A DNA stretch of 64,000 nt. It comes from Bacteroidota bacterium (GTDB lineage: Bacteria > Bacteroidota > Bacteroidia > Bacteroidales > WCHB1-69). The stretch covers positions 1 to 64,000 of the forward strand of contig JAKIZI010000002.1 of NCBI GenBank assembly GCA_022708105.1, in the 5' to 3' direction. The notes beneath the pieces are model-generated. The model had not been told where the DNA came from. It made no database searches and was given only the letters and a program-made list of their open reading frames with translations. The first letter of the stretch is position 1. The number at the start of each line of letters is the position of its first letter. Below, one piece after another: positions 9,812-18,868 of the stretch. The translations under genes were made by a program, and so were the position numbers.

Positions 9812-10564
9812 CTAATATTCAATAAGATTGCTATAATCTACCAACACGGCTTGTACGGATTTTTCTCTGCACAATTTTTGGGTAAAGGCAACGTTTTCGG
9901 GGGTAAAATCAGCAGGAGTATGCCAGAAAAAAATATGTTGATCCGAAAAATAATCGGTTAAGACAGGGTACATTCGGTATTCACAACTCAATCCGTCTGG
10001 CTTCAGCTTATCAACCAAGTTTTTTGTATTTTGATACCATGAAGTAGTATCCATTTGTGGATTGTAATAAAAATTATCCACCCATAAGAGTACTTGAAAA
10101 TCATACTCTTTAACAATTTTGAGGGCATCAGCAGACGGATTTTCCACCCATAATCGATCTTTAATATGATATTTTCGTGCAATATATTTCAATCGATGTG
10201 CAAGTTGAGTAGCATTATCTACAGATAAATTCTTTATGTCTAACCAATAATAGGTGTCTTTTCGTTGTGCTTTTGATAGTTTTTTCAACCAATCAGAGAA
10301 AAGAACATTTTTGGTAGTATCAGGGGTGTCATGTCCTACAAATAATCGATCTTGGTATTCTGAAAAGATTAAATCGACTTCCAATCCCATAAATTTCGAC
10401 TGTTTTTCTGCAACTTCCTCAAGATTATTCACACGATGAGCCCAGACTTTCGGAAATTGATGGCGCTTATCCTGATTCAATTCATCTTTTGGAGTACAAT
10501 TCTGAAAAATTATAATAGAGAAAATAAATATTAATCGAAAAATAATATTTTTACTTTTGGGCAT
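9812..10564 (-). CDS. GDPD-like phosphodiesterase lipoprotein
   Basis: Probable lipoprotein (hydrophobic leader ending FQNC, Cys23) with a PLC-like phosphodiesterase TIM-barrel pattern. The family triad is recognisable: His43-Arg44 in WAHRVNN, Glu62/Asp64 in GLEVDL, and His78-Asp79 in VGHD. Glycerophosphodiester phosphodiesterases cleave glycerol phosphate from diesters. The HRVN variant of the usual HRG also occurs in menorin/FAM151-like relatives, so the substrate may differ. First gene of the operon with the GH16-like and LtaS-like genes. A TATTTTTG promoter element lies 25 bp upstream. Confidence 0.65.
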   Translation of the reverse strand: MPKSKNIIFRLIFIFSIIIFQNCTPKDELNQDKRHQFPKVWAHRVNNLEEVAEKQSKFMGLEVDLIFSEYQDRLFVGHDTPDTTKNVLFSDWLKKLSKAQRKDTYYWLDIKNLSVDNATQLAHRLKYIARKYHIKDRLWVENPSADALKIVKEYDFQVLLWVDNFYYNPQMDTTSWYQNTKNLVDKLKPDGLSCEYRMYPVLTDYFSDQHIFFWHTPADFTPENVAFTQKLCREKSVQAVLVDYSNLIEY

Positions 10565-10588
10565 AGCTATTTTATATATTTAAGTTGA

Positions 10589-10596
10589 CAAAAATA
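10589..10596 (-). promoter_or_regulatory. Bacteroidota -7 promoter element (TATTTTTG)
   Basis: Reads TATTTTTG on the minus strand, matching TAnnTTTG, 25 bp before the GDPD-like start codon. No good -33 TTTG is visible at the ideal spacing, so the call is moderate. Confidence 0.5.
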
Positions 10597-10631
10597 CAAA
10601 AATATTACTCAATTTTTAAAAATGGGATATA

Positions 10632-11246
10632 TTAAAATTGATAATAGAGGCTGAAAGCAATGGAAGAGTTGAATTGTTTTCGTTCGATTCTATATTGTGA
10701 ATGTTCTCCGTCGGGAACCCGAACAGGCAAAATAGAGTTGGAATAGCGTAAATTGACTCCGTAATGCTCTTTAATAAAAAAAGAGATGCCACCGACTCCG
10801 GCCAATTCAAATATCCTGAAGGGTTGTCTACCGGGCAGTTTTCCGTTAGAGTCTTTTTCTGCTGAATAAAATAAAAAGTTAATTGAAGGTCCCAATTCCA
10901 ACTCGAACCATTTGGCCGGTGCGTATTTTACCAAAAAAGGAGTTTCGGTGTATAACATAGTCAGAATGTACTGATTGGAAACCACATTTTCTTTATTGGC
11001 CACTAAAAATTTACTACTGCCTTTCATCATAAAATTAATCTCCGCTTGGATCTTCCAATGTTGATCCTTAGATATCGGAAAATTGGTGAAAACACCTGTA
11101 TATGCCCCGAATTTATTGAATCCCGAGAGTGCATCTCCTGAAATTTGGGAGCCCGTAAATCCTACTCGAACTCCACCCTTAAAGGCTTGTCCATGGCAGA
11201 TTAAGAAAATGAAAATAAAAAAAAGTGTGGTTGTGATTCTTTTCAT
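10632..11246 (-). CDS. PorT-like outer-membrane beta-barrel protein
   Basis: Secreted 204-aa protein with a signal peptide (cleavage near CHGQA, residues 17-21). It has alternating hydrophobic/aromatic strands typical of small 8-strand outer-membrane barrels, and its C-terminus ends in the aromatic strand FSLYYQF. It fits the 'outer membrane protein beta-barrel / PorT family' that is widespread in Bacteroidota. The specific role is unknown. It has its own promoter-like element 26 bp upstream and is separated from the GDPD operon by 67 bp. Confidence 0.7.
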   Translation of the reverse strand: MKRITTTLFFIFIFLICHGQAFKGGVRVGFTGSQISGDALSGFNKFGAYTGVFTNFPISKDQHWKIQAEINFMMKGSSKFLVANKENVVSNQYILTMLYTETPFLVKYAPAKWFELELGPSINFLFYSAEKDSNGKLPGRQPFRIFELAGVGGISFFIKEHYGVNLRYSNSILPVRVPDGEHSQYRIERKQFNSSIAFSLYYQF

Positions 11247-11272
11247 GGCTACATCTTATTGATTTGATGTTG

Positions 11273-11280
11273 CAAACTTA
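11273..11280 (-). promoter_or_regulatory. Bacteroidota -7 promoter element (TAAGTTTG)
   Basis: Minus-strand TAAGTTTG matches TAnnTTTG and lies 26 bp before the beta-barrel gene's ATG, a usual leader length for this phylum. Confidence 0.5.
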
Positions 11281-11331
11281 CATAAAAATAATACACCACA
11301 CTTCTTTGAAAAGTGAAAATGACGGTTTTGA

Positions 11332-11766
11332 TTAGTCGTCGTATTTTACAAAATTATATTTATAATCAAAGATTAATTCAATTTTGTTTTTTAATTTAAC
11401 TTCGTAGTTACGTCTGTCTTTTTCAATCTTTATGATAGTTAGATCCTTATGATAGGTCTTTACATAATTCAGAATCTCTGAAGGAATAGCGCTATCGGGA
11501 ACATTTCCGTATTTGCAGTCGATGTTGGTCCATTCCCCGTTGGAATTGAATTCAATTTTATCCCCATTGACGAAAATAACATCATAGTTTTTGTCCGTGA
11601 GGTCCATATCCTGTTTAGCGATAGAAATCTGGAGATTGGAAAAATGTTGTTTGATAAATTGTTGCGCTTTTTGAGGCAACTGTTCAAAGGTGACAGGCCG
11701 ATCATTGGATGCGTTTAAAGACATGCTTATCGCGAAGATAACTGTCATGAATAATACTTTTTTCAT
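11332..11766 (-). CDS. PepSY-like (DUF2874-type) secreted protein
   Basis: Secreted 144-aa protein with a signal peptide (cleavage near LNAS, about residue 19) and two PepSY-like repeats. Each repeat runs from an LPxKAxxFIxxHF helix to a paired beta-hairpin containing VxFxxGxxIEFNxxGEW. The protein below (11797-12240) is a clear paralogue with the same repeat order. This family is periplasmic in Bacteroidota; its ligand is not established. The pair sits downstream of a two-component system, where such proteins are often found, but a regulatory link here is inference. Confidence 0.75.
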   Translation of the reverse strand: MKKVLFMTVIFAISMSLNASNDRPVTFEQLPQKAQQFIKQHFSNLQISIAKQDMDLTDKNYDVIFVNGDKIEFNSNGEWTNIDCKYGNVPDSAIPSEILNYVKTYHKDLTIIKIEKDRRNYEVKLKNKIELIFDYKYNFVKYDD

Positions 11767-11796
11767 AATTCAATTATTTTATTGTTTTTAATTTGA

Positions 11797-12240
11797 TTAA
11801 TTATCATATCCGATAATCCTAAAATCACTTCCAAATGTGATTTCCAATTGATTATCTAATTTAATGTCGTAATGTTTGCGTTCATGTTCAATTTTAATAA
11901 CATATTGACCCGGATGTTGTCGGGTTACGTGATCGTTAATTTCTTGCGGGATGAGTGCGAGGGGGACGGCATTTGTTTTACAATCAATTTCTTCCCACTC
12001 ACCTTTTTTGGAAAATTTCAACTCTGTTCCATTGCTAAATACAACTTCATAAGAGGTACAGCATAAAAAACCTTCTTGAAGAACATAAGATATTTCCAGG
12101 TCTGAAAAATGAAGATTTACAGTTTCTTTGGCTTTTTCGGGAAGTTCTGAAAAATTAACAAGTTTATCTTCAAACTCTTTTTGACAGCTTTGCAGACTGA
12201 AACTAAACAAAACTAATGTGATGATGGCGATTTTTTTCAT
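11797..12240 (-). CDS. PepSY-like (DUF2874-type) lipoprotein
   Basis: Lipoprotein of 147 aa with lipobox LQSC (Cys19) followed by two PepSY-like repeats (LPEKAKETVNLHF...; IPQEINDHVTRQHP...). It differs from its downstream paralogue by having a lipid anchor rather than a cleaved signal, and a CC pair near residue 60. The genes are 30 bp apart and presumably co-transcribed from the promoter element at 12286-12293. Function unknown; binding of a small ligand or peptide is only suggested by the PepSY fold. Confidence 0.75.
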   Translation of the reverse strand: MKKIAIITLVLFSFSLQSCQKEFEDKLVNFSELPEKAKETVNLHFSDLEISYVLQEGFLCCTSYEVVFSNGTELKFSKKGEWEEIDCKTNAVPLALIPQEINDHVTRQHPGQYVIKIEHERKHYDIKLDNQLEITFGSDFRIIGYDN

Positions 12241-12285
12241 GTTGCTTTAATTTTAATTATAAATAATTATACTCTTTTTTTAAAG

Positions 12286-12293
12286 CAAAAATA
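12286..12293 (-). promoter_or_regulatory. Bacteroidota -7 promoter element (TATTTTTG)
   Basis: TATTTTTG on the minus strand, 45 bp before the PepSY lipoprotein start. It separates the PepSY pair transcriptionally from the histidine kinase gene upstream. Confidence 0.5.
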
Positions 12294-12358
12294 AAATGTA
12301 AATCTGAAAAGAAAATGAAATGCGAAATAAAAGAGAATGATCCGATTAGAACTAAAAT

Positions 12359-13645
12359 CTATTTTATAGAAGATGTCGAAAAATGTAATTCAAAACAGTG
12401 TTTCTCATTACGAAACTCATATTGATGTTGGATATGATACATTCTGCAAATGGCATCTACAACGGCAAGCCCAAGTCCTGTACTTCCTTCTTTTTTACCT
12501 CCCTGATAAAAACGTTCAAAAATTTTATCCGGATCAAGAGATTCATTATTTCCGTTATTTTTAATGGTAAGAGAATTTGCATCAATCCGGATCTCAATTT
12601 TTCCGGAAGGAATGTTATGCACGAACGCATTTTTAAGAAGATTATTGATTAACGTCAGTGCCAAGTCCGGGTTCATTTCAGTAAAAAGCTTTGCTGATTC
12701 TTGAATATCAATCTCAATATTGAGATAGGAATATGCGGATGAGAAATCTTCTAATTGTTTTTTAATTAATGAATTAAAATCAATACGACTTACTTCCGGA
12801 AATTGTTCATTATCAATTTTGGAGATAAAGAGCAAGGCTTTGTTGAGTTTGACAATATGGGAGAGTGTTTGTTGCGTTTTTACAATCTCGGCCATTTGAG
12901 CTTCGGTTAGCGTAGGATCGTTCAAAAGGAGTTCAAGCCGATTAATACAAATTGCGAGAGGGGTTTGGATTTCGTGTGATGCGTTCCCGATAAACTGTTT
13001 TTGATGTTCGAAAGCATACTCGGCGCGTTCGGCATAGCGTACGGCTGCTTCGTTAATTTTTTTAAATTCGGTAATATTCGTTTGATTATCCAATGGTTTA
13101 TTTTTTCCCCCGATGCGATAATGATCCAACCATCGAAGCAGGACGTGAAGCGGTTTCAAACTTCGATAGTAAATTAAAATATTGACCAGTAAAATGGTAG
13201 CCAACAATATTGCATACAAAATGACAATCCAAATCAGAATAGATTCTCTTAGGTCCGCTTTTTCAATAGTTGGAGTAAAAACATCCAGTTTGTAATAGTC
13301 TTCATTTTCATCTTTAAAAATAGTTTGTAAAAAACGGGCCGGTTCCATCTCATTTTTTTCTTCAATGAAGATCATGGTATCTGCATAATGGATATGGCTA
13401 AAAAGGTGTTCTGTTTGTTCTAATTTTACAATGGAATAGAAATTATTGCTGCCGTCATTTTCAGTAGGAAGAGGTTCTCCGGCAAGCGTTTTGATGATTA
13501 GTTGTTCTGCATAGAGTTCAAGGGCATCGTCAACTTCATCATTAATTTCATCAATAATGGCATAATAAAAGAAAAGTGCCCATGCAGTAAAAACAACCAA
13601 TAATATGGTCGAGAGTTGCAAGGAAATTTTAGATATCAGTTTCAT
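12359..13645 (-). CDS. Two-component sensor histidine kinase
   Basis: Inner-membrane kinase of 428 aa. Two membrane helices (about 10-30 and 136-160) bracket a periplasmic sensor of about 105 residues. A short linker leads to the HisKA domain with phosphoacceptor His224 in GNASHEIQTP. The ATPase domain has an N-box (NNLLKNAF) and G-box (GLGLAVVD). The sensor domain is not recognised. It follows its response regulator by 12 bp. The downstream PepSY proteins may act in the same periplasmic pathway (inference). Confidence 0.9.
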   Translation of the reverse strand: MKLISKISLQLSTILLVVFTAWALFFYYAIIDEINDEVDDALELYAEQLIIKTLAGEPLPTENDGSNNFYSIVKLEQTEHLFSHIHYADTMIFIEEKNEMEPARFLQTIFKDENEDYYKLDVFTPTIEKADLRESILIWIVILYAILLATILLVNILIYYRSLKPLHVLLRWLDHYRIGGKNKPLDNQTNITEFKKINEAAVRYAERAEYAFEHQKQFIGNASHEIQTPLAICINRLELLLNDPTLTEAQMAEIVKTQQTLSHIVKLNKALLFISKIDNEQFPEVSRIDFNSLIKKQLEDFSSAYSYLNIEIDIQESAKLFTEMNPDLALTLINNLLKNAFVHNIPSGKIEIRIDANSLTIKNNGNNESLDPDKIFERFYQGGKKEGSTGLGLAVVDAICRMYHIQHQYEFRNEKHCFELHFSTSSIK

Positions 13646-13657
13646 AGCAAAAATTGA

Positions 13658-14335
13658 TTATTCTTGAACCATTTTATATCCAAAACCGTAAATCGCTTTT
13701 ATTTCAGCGGTTGCGTTTGCTTCTTTTAATTTTTTTCTTAAATTCTTAATTTGTGCATAGATAAAATCAAAATTATCGGTTTGGTCAATATGATCGCCCC
13801 AAACAGCTTCTGCAAGAGCTTCTTTGCCGATAAGATAGTCAGGCCTGGATATAAAAAAGAAAAGAATGTCATACTCTTTTCGACTCAATTCGAGGGGAAT
13901 ATTATCCACGAACACTTGATTTTGCTCCGGAATAATTTTGACATTGCCGTATTCCATAGCCATTGCACCGAAATGTTGATTTCTCCGGATAACACTTTTA
14001 ATACGGGCGGACAATTCTGCCAAATGGAATGGTTTTGCCAAATAGTCATCCGCTCCCAATTCCAATCCGAGAACTTTATCATCAATAGAATCTTTTGCAG
14101 AGATAATAATGACACTATCTTTTTTCTGTTGTTCTTTGAGAAACTTCAAAAGAGCGAGTCCGGTTCCGTCAGGCAGCATAATATCCAATAAAATACAATC
14201 ATAATCGTATATAGAAATTTTTTGCATGGCATTGCGAAAATTCTCAGCAACCTCTACCACATACCTTTCTTTTTCGAGTGTGCGCTGCATTAATTCCCTT
14301 AAAGAGGGCTCATCTTCAATGATTAATATTTTCAT
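13658..14335 (-). CDS. OmpR/PhoB-type response regulator
   Basis: DNA-binding regulator of 225 aa. The receiver domain (1-120) has the acidic pair Glu7/Asp8, phosphoacceptor Asp51 (LLDIMLPDG) and the DYLAKPF switch lysine. A winged-helix Trans_Reg_C domain follows (about 128-223) with LSRKEYDIL and the YGFGYKM hairpin. It overlaps the stop of the upstream TerB-DnaJ gene by 4 bp and is followed by the cognate kinase, so the three are translationally linked. Confidence 0.93.
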   Translation of the reverse strand: MKILIIEDEPSLRELMQRTLEKERYVVEVAENFRNAMQKISIYDYDCILLDIMLPDGTGLALLKFLKEQQKKDSVIIISAKDSIDDKVLGLELGADDYLAKPFHLAELSARIKSVIRRNQHFGAMAMEYGNVKIIPEQNQVFVDNIPLELSRKEYDILFFFISRPDYLIGKEALAEAVWGDHIDQTDNFDFIYAQIKNLRKKLKEANATAEIKAIYGFGYKMVQE

Positions 14336-15090
14336 GCCATTCCTCTTGATTTTCTAATTCTTTCGTATGCTTGATTTAAGCGAGTAAATTTTTCTTCAGC
14401 CGCTTTTCTCATCTCTTCTCCCAAATGATTTACTTTATCGGGGTGATGTTTTTTAGCCATGTTTCTGTAAGCTTTTTTTACTTCTTCATCAGTAGCGGTA
14501 TTGGGAATTTCCAATACTTTGTAGTCGAGATCTAGATTTTGATAAGAAGTGGTGTATGGAGAAGATGATGAACTGCGGTAGTTTCCCATGTACATTGATT
14601 TTAACGACTGGTAGTCTATGTCGCTAATGCCACACCACGAAGCAATTTGATCGATTTTATGAATTTCTTCGGGACTAAATTCCCCGTCGGAGGCGGCCAA
14701 ACCAAACAGAAACTGAATCAACAACAGCCGCTCATGAATGGAAGAACGGAGTTTAAATTGGCGGCAGATTTCTTGCACGTCGTGTTCTTCTTGGAGTATC
14801 TCTTTTAACTCCATTAATGCCATATTGGCCCGAGTACTTCCAAAATTTTGGACGAAAAAATTCTTGATATAATAAAGTTCTGATTTTAGTAATTTATCAT
14901 CAGCTTTCATTACTTCTGCAGTAAGAATAAGTAGTGTACGCGTAAAATCATGGGAAGTAGTTCTTTGATGCGTGGCAGTTACTTTAATTCGAGAAAAAGA
15001 GTCAATGATGTGACCTACAAATACGCCGATGAGTGCTCCCCAAAATCCCCCGTTAATCAGTCCGATGATGCCCCCAATTAATTTAAACAT
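14332..15090 (-). CDS. TerB-DnaJ domain protein (DjlA-like)
   Basis: Membrane-anchored co-chaperone of 252 aa. A Gly-rich N-terminal hydrophobic segment (residues 4-28) resembles the DjlA anchor. A TerB-like helical domain (about 45-170) follows, then a C-terminal J domain (about 185-250) with the DnaK-stimulating HPD tripeptide in KKHHPDKV. The order anchor-TerB-J is that of DjlA. It lies between rimO and the response regulator, 6 bp after rimO. The client is unknown. Confidence 0.85.
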   Translation of the reverse strand: MFKLIGGIIGLINGGFWGALIGVFVGHIIDSFSRIKVTATHQRTTSHDFTRTLLILTAEVMKADDKLLKSELYYIKNFFVQNFGSTRANMALMELKEILQEEHDVQEICRQFKLRSSIHERLLLIQFLFGLAASDGEFSPEEIHKIDQIASWCGISDIDYQSLKSMYMGNYRSSSSSPYTTSYQNLDLDYKVLEIPNTATDEEVKKAYRNMAKKHHPDKVNHLGEEMRKAAEEKFTRLNQAYERIRKSRGMA

Positions 15091-15096
15091 AGTTTT

Positions 15097-16380
15097 TTAA
15101 ACAATTTTTCCAAATAAGTCAAACGTATCTGCTTCCGTAATCAATGTCGTATAAAAGTTGCCAATGGCAAGAGGATTTTCTTTACGAATAAGGATTGAAT
15201 TATCTACTTCCGGGGAATCGAATTCACTTCTCCCGTAATAAAAACTATCATCTTCTTCATCAATAATTATTGGGAATTGAGTTCCAATTTTAGCTTCATT
15301 CAGTTGTTTTGAAATCTCTTGTTGCAGTGTCATCAATTCATCAAGGCGTCTTTTTTTCTCAGATTTTTTTACAGGATTTCCGAGCGGGTAGGCGGGAGTT
15401 CCTTCTTCACGAGAGTATGAAAATATGCCCAATCTTTCAAATCGAACTTCTTCAATAAAACGGAGCAGTTCCTTATGATGTTCAAGCGTTTCTGTTGGGA
15501 ATCCGGAAATAAGAGTCGTTCTCAATGCAATACCAGGAACTTTTGTACGGATGGTTTCAATAAGTTTGTAGGTCTGCAATGAATTATTTCCTCTATTCAT
15601 ACTTTTCAGGACCGAATCACTAATATGTTGTAATGGAATATCCAAATACCGACAAATATTTTTATATTCATTCATCACGTCTAAAATCTCATACGGAAAT
15701 GATGCAGGATAGGCATAATGCATACGAATCCATTTAATCCCGTCAACTTGAGCCAACTTTTCGAGCAATTTATCTAAAGAACGCTTATGATATATGTCAA
15801 TCCCATAGTAGGTGAGGTCTTGGGCAATCAACATTAATTCTTTTACCCCTTGTGCAGCAAGAGATTTTGCTTCGGTAATCAACAACTCGATAGGTTTAGA
15901 AACATGCTTTCCTCTAATAGAAGGAATGGCACAAAAGGCACATTTTCGGTCGCACCCTTCTGAGATTTTTAAATAGGCATAATGAGGCGGTGTTGACAAT
16001 AGACGATTGCTATTTTGCAGTAAATCAAAAGAGGGCTGATGTATAATTTGAGAGAGAGTTGCAAATCCATAAAATCCATCTACTTCAGGAATTGCATCTT
16101 CTAATTCTTGTTTGTATCGTTCCACCAAACATCCGATTACATATAATTTCTCAATCGAACCGGATCTTTTCTTTTCGGCATACTCCAAAATAGTTTCAAT
16201 AGATTGCTCTTTGGCATCTAAAATAAAACTACAAGTATTGATAAGAACAATATTATGGTCTTGAGGTGATTCAAAAAAGACATCATAACCGGCATTTTTA
16301 AATTCCGATGCCAACACTTCCGAGTCAACTTGGTTTTTTGAGCAGCCGAGTGTTACAAGATTAATACTTTTTTTTTTCAT
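15097..16380 (-). CDS. rimO: Ribosomal protein S12 methylthiotransferase RimO
   Basis: Radical-SAM enzyme that methylthiolates an aspartate of ribosomal protein S12. N-terminal UPF0004 domain cysteines Cys13, Cys50 and Cys84 bind one Fe-S cluster. The radical-SAM motif CDRKCAFC (Cys143, 147, 150) binds the other. A TRAM domain closes the protein (about 360-427). The N-terminal sequence VTLGCSKNQVDSE is RimO-like rather than MiaB-like. Length 427 aa is normal. The gene is 18 bp downstream of a TPR gene in the long minus-strand operon. Confidence 0.93.
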   Translation of the reverse strand: MKKKSINLVTLGCSKNQVDSEVLASEFKNAGYDVFFESPQDHNIVLINTCSFILDAKEQSIETILEYAEKKRSGSIEKLYVIGCLVERYKQELEDAIPEVDGFYGFATLSQIIHQPSFDLLQNSNRLLSTPPHYAYLKISEGCDRKCAFCAIPSIRGKHVSKPIELLITEAKSLAAQGVKELMLIAQDLTYYGIDIYHKRSLDKLLEKLAQVDGIKWIRMHYAYPASFPYEILDVMNEYKNICRYLDIPLQHISDSVLKSMNRGNNSLQTYKLIETIRTKVPGIALRTTLISGFPTETLEHHKELLRFIEEVRFERLGIFSYSREEGTPAYPLGNPVKKSEKKRRLDELMTLQQEISKQLNEAKIGTQFPIIIDEEDDSFYYGRSEFDSPEVDNSILIRKENPLAIGNFYTTLITEADTFDLFGKIV

Positions 16381-16398
16381 TATTTTAAATAGAAAATA

Positions 16399-17595
16399 TT
16401 ACTCTTGTTTGTATGAATCAACTTTATCTTTCAGTTCTTGAGGTACTTCTTTGATAAGTTTAACTTTTAATTGTTGGAGCATGATATTATTTTCACGGTC
16501 GTTGTTGTTAATTATATATGCTTTTTCCACCCAAGTATGTGCTTTTTCAAGTACGATTTTTTCTGTTTCTTTTAATTCTCTCAGTTTATCCCAATTTCTG
16601 TCTTCTGTAGCTTTATCCATTAGATTTTGATAGGTAATTGCTTCAAAGAAATAACGATATCCCATTTGTTGATTAAGTTCGAAATTGGTTGAATCAACTG
16701 CAAGTCCTTTTTCGAGATAAGATTCTGCTTTTTGGAATTGATCACTATTGGTCATATACAAAGCTAATTTTGCTAAAAATGCAGCACTGTCGGCATACTC
16801 AATAGCTAATTTATCAGTAGCGGCATTTAGCTTTTCCAAATCTCCGGTCATTACATAATATTCCAGTTCCAATTCTTGAATCATAATAACTCTTTCTGCG
16901 GGAACATTCTTTTTTGCAGTTGCAATGATCTCTCCGCATCGGATAGTGTCATTTTCAGATTTATATAAATCATAAAGTAAGAGATAAATTTCCGGAACCG
17001 GAGTTTTAACTTTTGTAGCTTCTAAGAGCATTGCTTTATAATTTTCAGGCTGATTTAACTGAGTTGCAATTTGGGATAAGTCGAAATAGAGATATCCTAA
17101 ATCTTGCGCAATATTAGTATTCTCTTTATCTAATTTTAAACTTTTTGCAGCAGCATTTAAGTATTTATAAGCTTTTTCCCATTGTTTATTCTTTTTAGCT
17201 TCTTGTCCTATAATGTAAAAGGGACGAGCACAAAGAATTTGACCTGTTAAAGCATCTAACAATCCTGGTTTAGGTTCTACATTAGGATTTAATTCTACTG
17301 CTTTAAAAAAACTCTCATTGGCAATCCAAATGGCATCCGTATCTTTGATTATATATTTGGGGTTTGTTTTTTGTCTTTCCAATTCATCTTCATATCGTTG
17401 AAGATAAACATTTCCTCGCATGAGCCACAATTCAGCATTTTGTTCATTTCCGGGCATACACTCTTCAAGAAGCTTTTTTGCTTTTCCAACTTGCTTATTT
17501 TGGAGACACATCCAAACGTCAGTCATACATGATTGTGCGATGCTTGTTCCTGCCATTAGTAGGCTTATGACAGTTAATACTAATAATTTTTTCAT
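16399..17595 (-). CDS. Secreted TPR-repeat protein
   Basis: Exported 398-aa protein with a signal peptide (cleavage near SIAQS, about 20) and helical tetratricopeptide-like repeats through most of its length, for example AELWLMRGNVYL and KAYKYLNAAAKSL. It is probably a periplasmic scaffold, but no enzymatic motif is visible and its partner is unknown. A second, related TPR protein is encoded 22 bp upstream; similar length and architecture suggest an old duplication. Both follow gyrA in the same direction. Confidence 0.8.
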   Translation of the reverse strand: MKKLLVLTVISLLMAGTSIAQSCMTDVWMCLQNKQVGKAKKLLEECMPGNEQNAELWLMRGNVYLQRYEDELERQKTNPKYIIKDTDAIWIANESFFKAVELNPNVEPKPGLLDALTGQILCARPFYIIGQEAKKNKQWEKAYKYLNAAAKSLKLDKENTNIAQDLGYLYFDLSQIATQLNQPENYKAMLLEATKVKTPVPEIYLLLYDLYKSENDTIRCGEIIATAKKNVPAERVIMIQELELEYYVMTGDLEKLNAATDKLAIEYADSAAFLAKLALYMTNSDQFQKAESYLEKGLAVDSTNFELNQQMGYRYFFEAITYQNLMDKATEDRNWDKLRELKETEKIVLEKAHTWVEKAYIINNNDRENNIMLQQLKVKLIKEVPQELKDKVDSYKQE

Positions 17596-17617
17596 AACTT
17601 GATATTTTATAGGATAA

Positions 17618-18808
17618 TTATTCGGTTGCTTTAATGTTCTCTATTTTTTTTATAATTTCGTCATATTTAGGAGAGTCTAATCTTGCATAAATTGCTTTTA
17701 ATATATTTAGTACAGATAAATCTTCGGGTTGAAAGTTTAATGCTTTTTCGAAAAAGTCTCTGGCTTCCAACAGATAAGTGTCTGACTTCTCTTTCAATGG
17801 TTGGGCATCTGCTTTACGTCCTTTTACATCCAATTCATTTGCTGTTAAAAAATAATCTTGAGAAATGTAGTAACAGCACACCCCTAAATTATATAAAATT
17901 ACGAAATTATCGGGATTAAGGCGATAGGATTTTCTGAGTAATTTTTCAGCTTCTAGATAGTTTGAGTCAAGGATGTAAAGGTTTGCAATATTGACAATGG
18001 TATTAATATCATTAAATGATTCAACGGGGAGACTGCTGAGAATACGATTTCCGGTTGCCTTGTCATTGTTTCGGAAGTAATAGTCTGCCTCCGCAACAAT
18101 TAAGTCAGGATTTCCCGGCATTATATTTTTACCCATTTGAATTATTTCCAGGATTTTTCCCGGTTGATTTTCATTTTTATAATTCTCAATCAGGCGAAGA
18201 TATACATTTACATTATTAGAACTATCTTTAATAGCTTTCTCATAATTCACTCTTGCCTTATCAAGTTCGCCTTTCATTTCAAGGGTATAGGCGTAATAAT
18301 AATAAATTTCTCCGTGTAAAGAATAGGGGGGAGGAGACTTCATCTCATAGCAGGCAATCCCTTTTTCGAGAATATTACTTGCTGCGTCGTAGCGTTCTGC
18401 AATTATTTCATCAACACCATATATAAAAAGAAGCGTGTACAACTGTGGAAGACCTTCATCAGGACTCATCATATCAGTTGCCACTACATTTTTATTTAAT
18501 TCTTTAGCCTTTATATAAGCATCGAAAGCTTCAAGTGGAGAATTGGGAAAACTAATTTGATAAGCCTCATTTTTCTGACGTTCTCCATATTCTTGATTAG
18601 CAAGTAAATGGTAAATATTGGCTTTGTAAATCCATGTTGTTGCTTTATTTTGCAACTTTTCATCATCAAAACAGAGGTCAATCGCTTCTTTTGCTTTTAC
18701 AAAATCTCTGTCGTAATAATAATTATAGGCTCTTGATAATGATGGCTTTTGAGCGAAAGATGTTAACATAAGCGCCATCATGAAAAAAGTTATTCCAACA
18801 TGTTTCAT
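17618..18808 (-). CDS. Secreted TPR-repeat protein, upstream paralogue
   Basis: 396-aa exported protein: signal peptide ending near TSFAQ (residue 19), then tetratricopeptide-type repeats (EIYYYYAYTLEMKGELDKAR; NFVILYNLGVCCYY). Arrangement and length parallel the next gene downstream. It lies 60 bp after gyrA. A role in assembly of envelope complexes is possible from the repeat type alone, and nothing more specific can be supported. Confidence 0.8.
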   Translation of the reverse strand: MKHVGITFFMMALMLTSFAQKPSLSRAYNYYYDRDFVKAKEAIDLCFDDEKLQNKATTWIYKANIYHLLANQEYGERQKNEAYQISFPNSPLEAFDAYIKAKELNKNVVATDMMSPDEGLPQLYTLLFIYGVDEIIAERYDAASNILEKGIACYEMKSPPPYSLHGEIYYYYAYTLEMKGELDKARVNYEKAIKDSSNNVNVYLRLIENYKNENQPGKILEIIQMGKNIMPGNPDLIVAEADYYFRNNDKATGNRILSSLPVESFNDINTIVNIANLYILDSNYLEAEKLLRKSYRLNPDNFVILYNLGVCCYYISQDYFLTANELDVKGRKADAQPLKEKSDTYLLEARDFFEKALNFQPEDLSVLNILKAIYARLDSPKYDEIIKKIENIKATE

Positions 18809-18868
18809 AGTAATTTTATATTATGAATACTTCCAACCTTTTTGTGGGTTGGAAGTCGATTTTAGGAT

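Noticed and set aside
9811-9822. TTG start for the GH16-like lipoprotein
   Set aside because: The ATG at 9810 gives a standard lipoprotein leader, and the TTG would overlap the GDPD gene.
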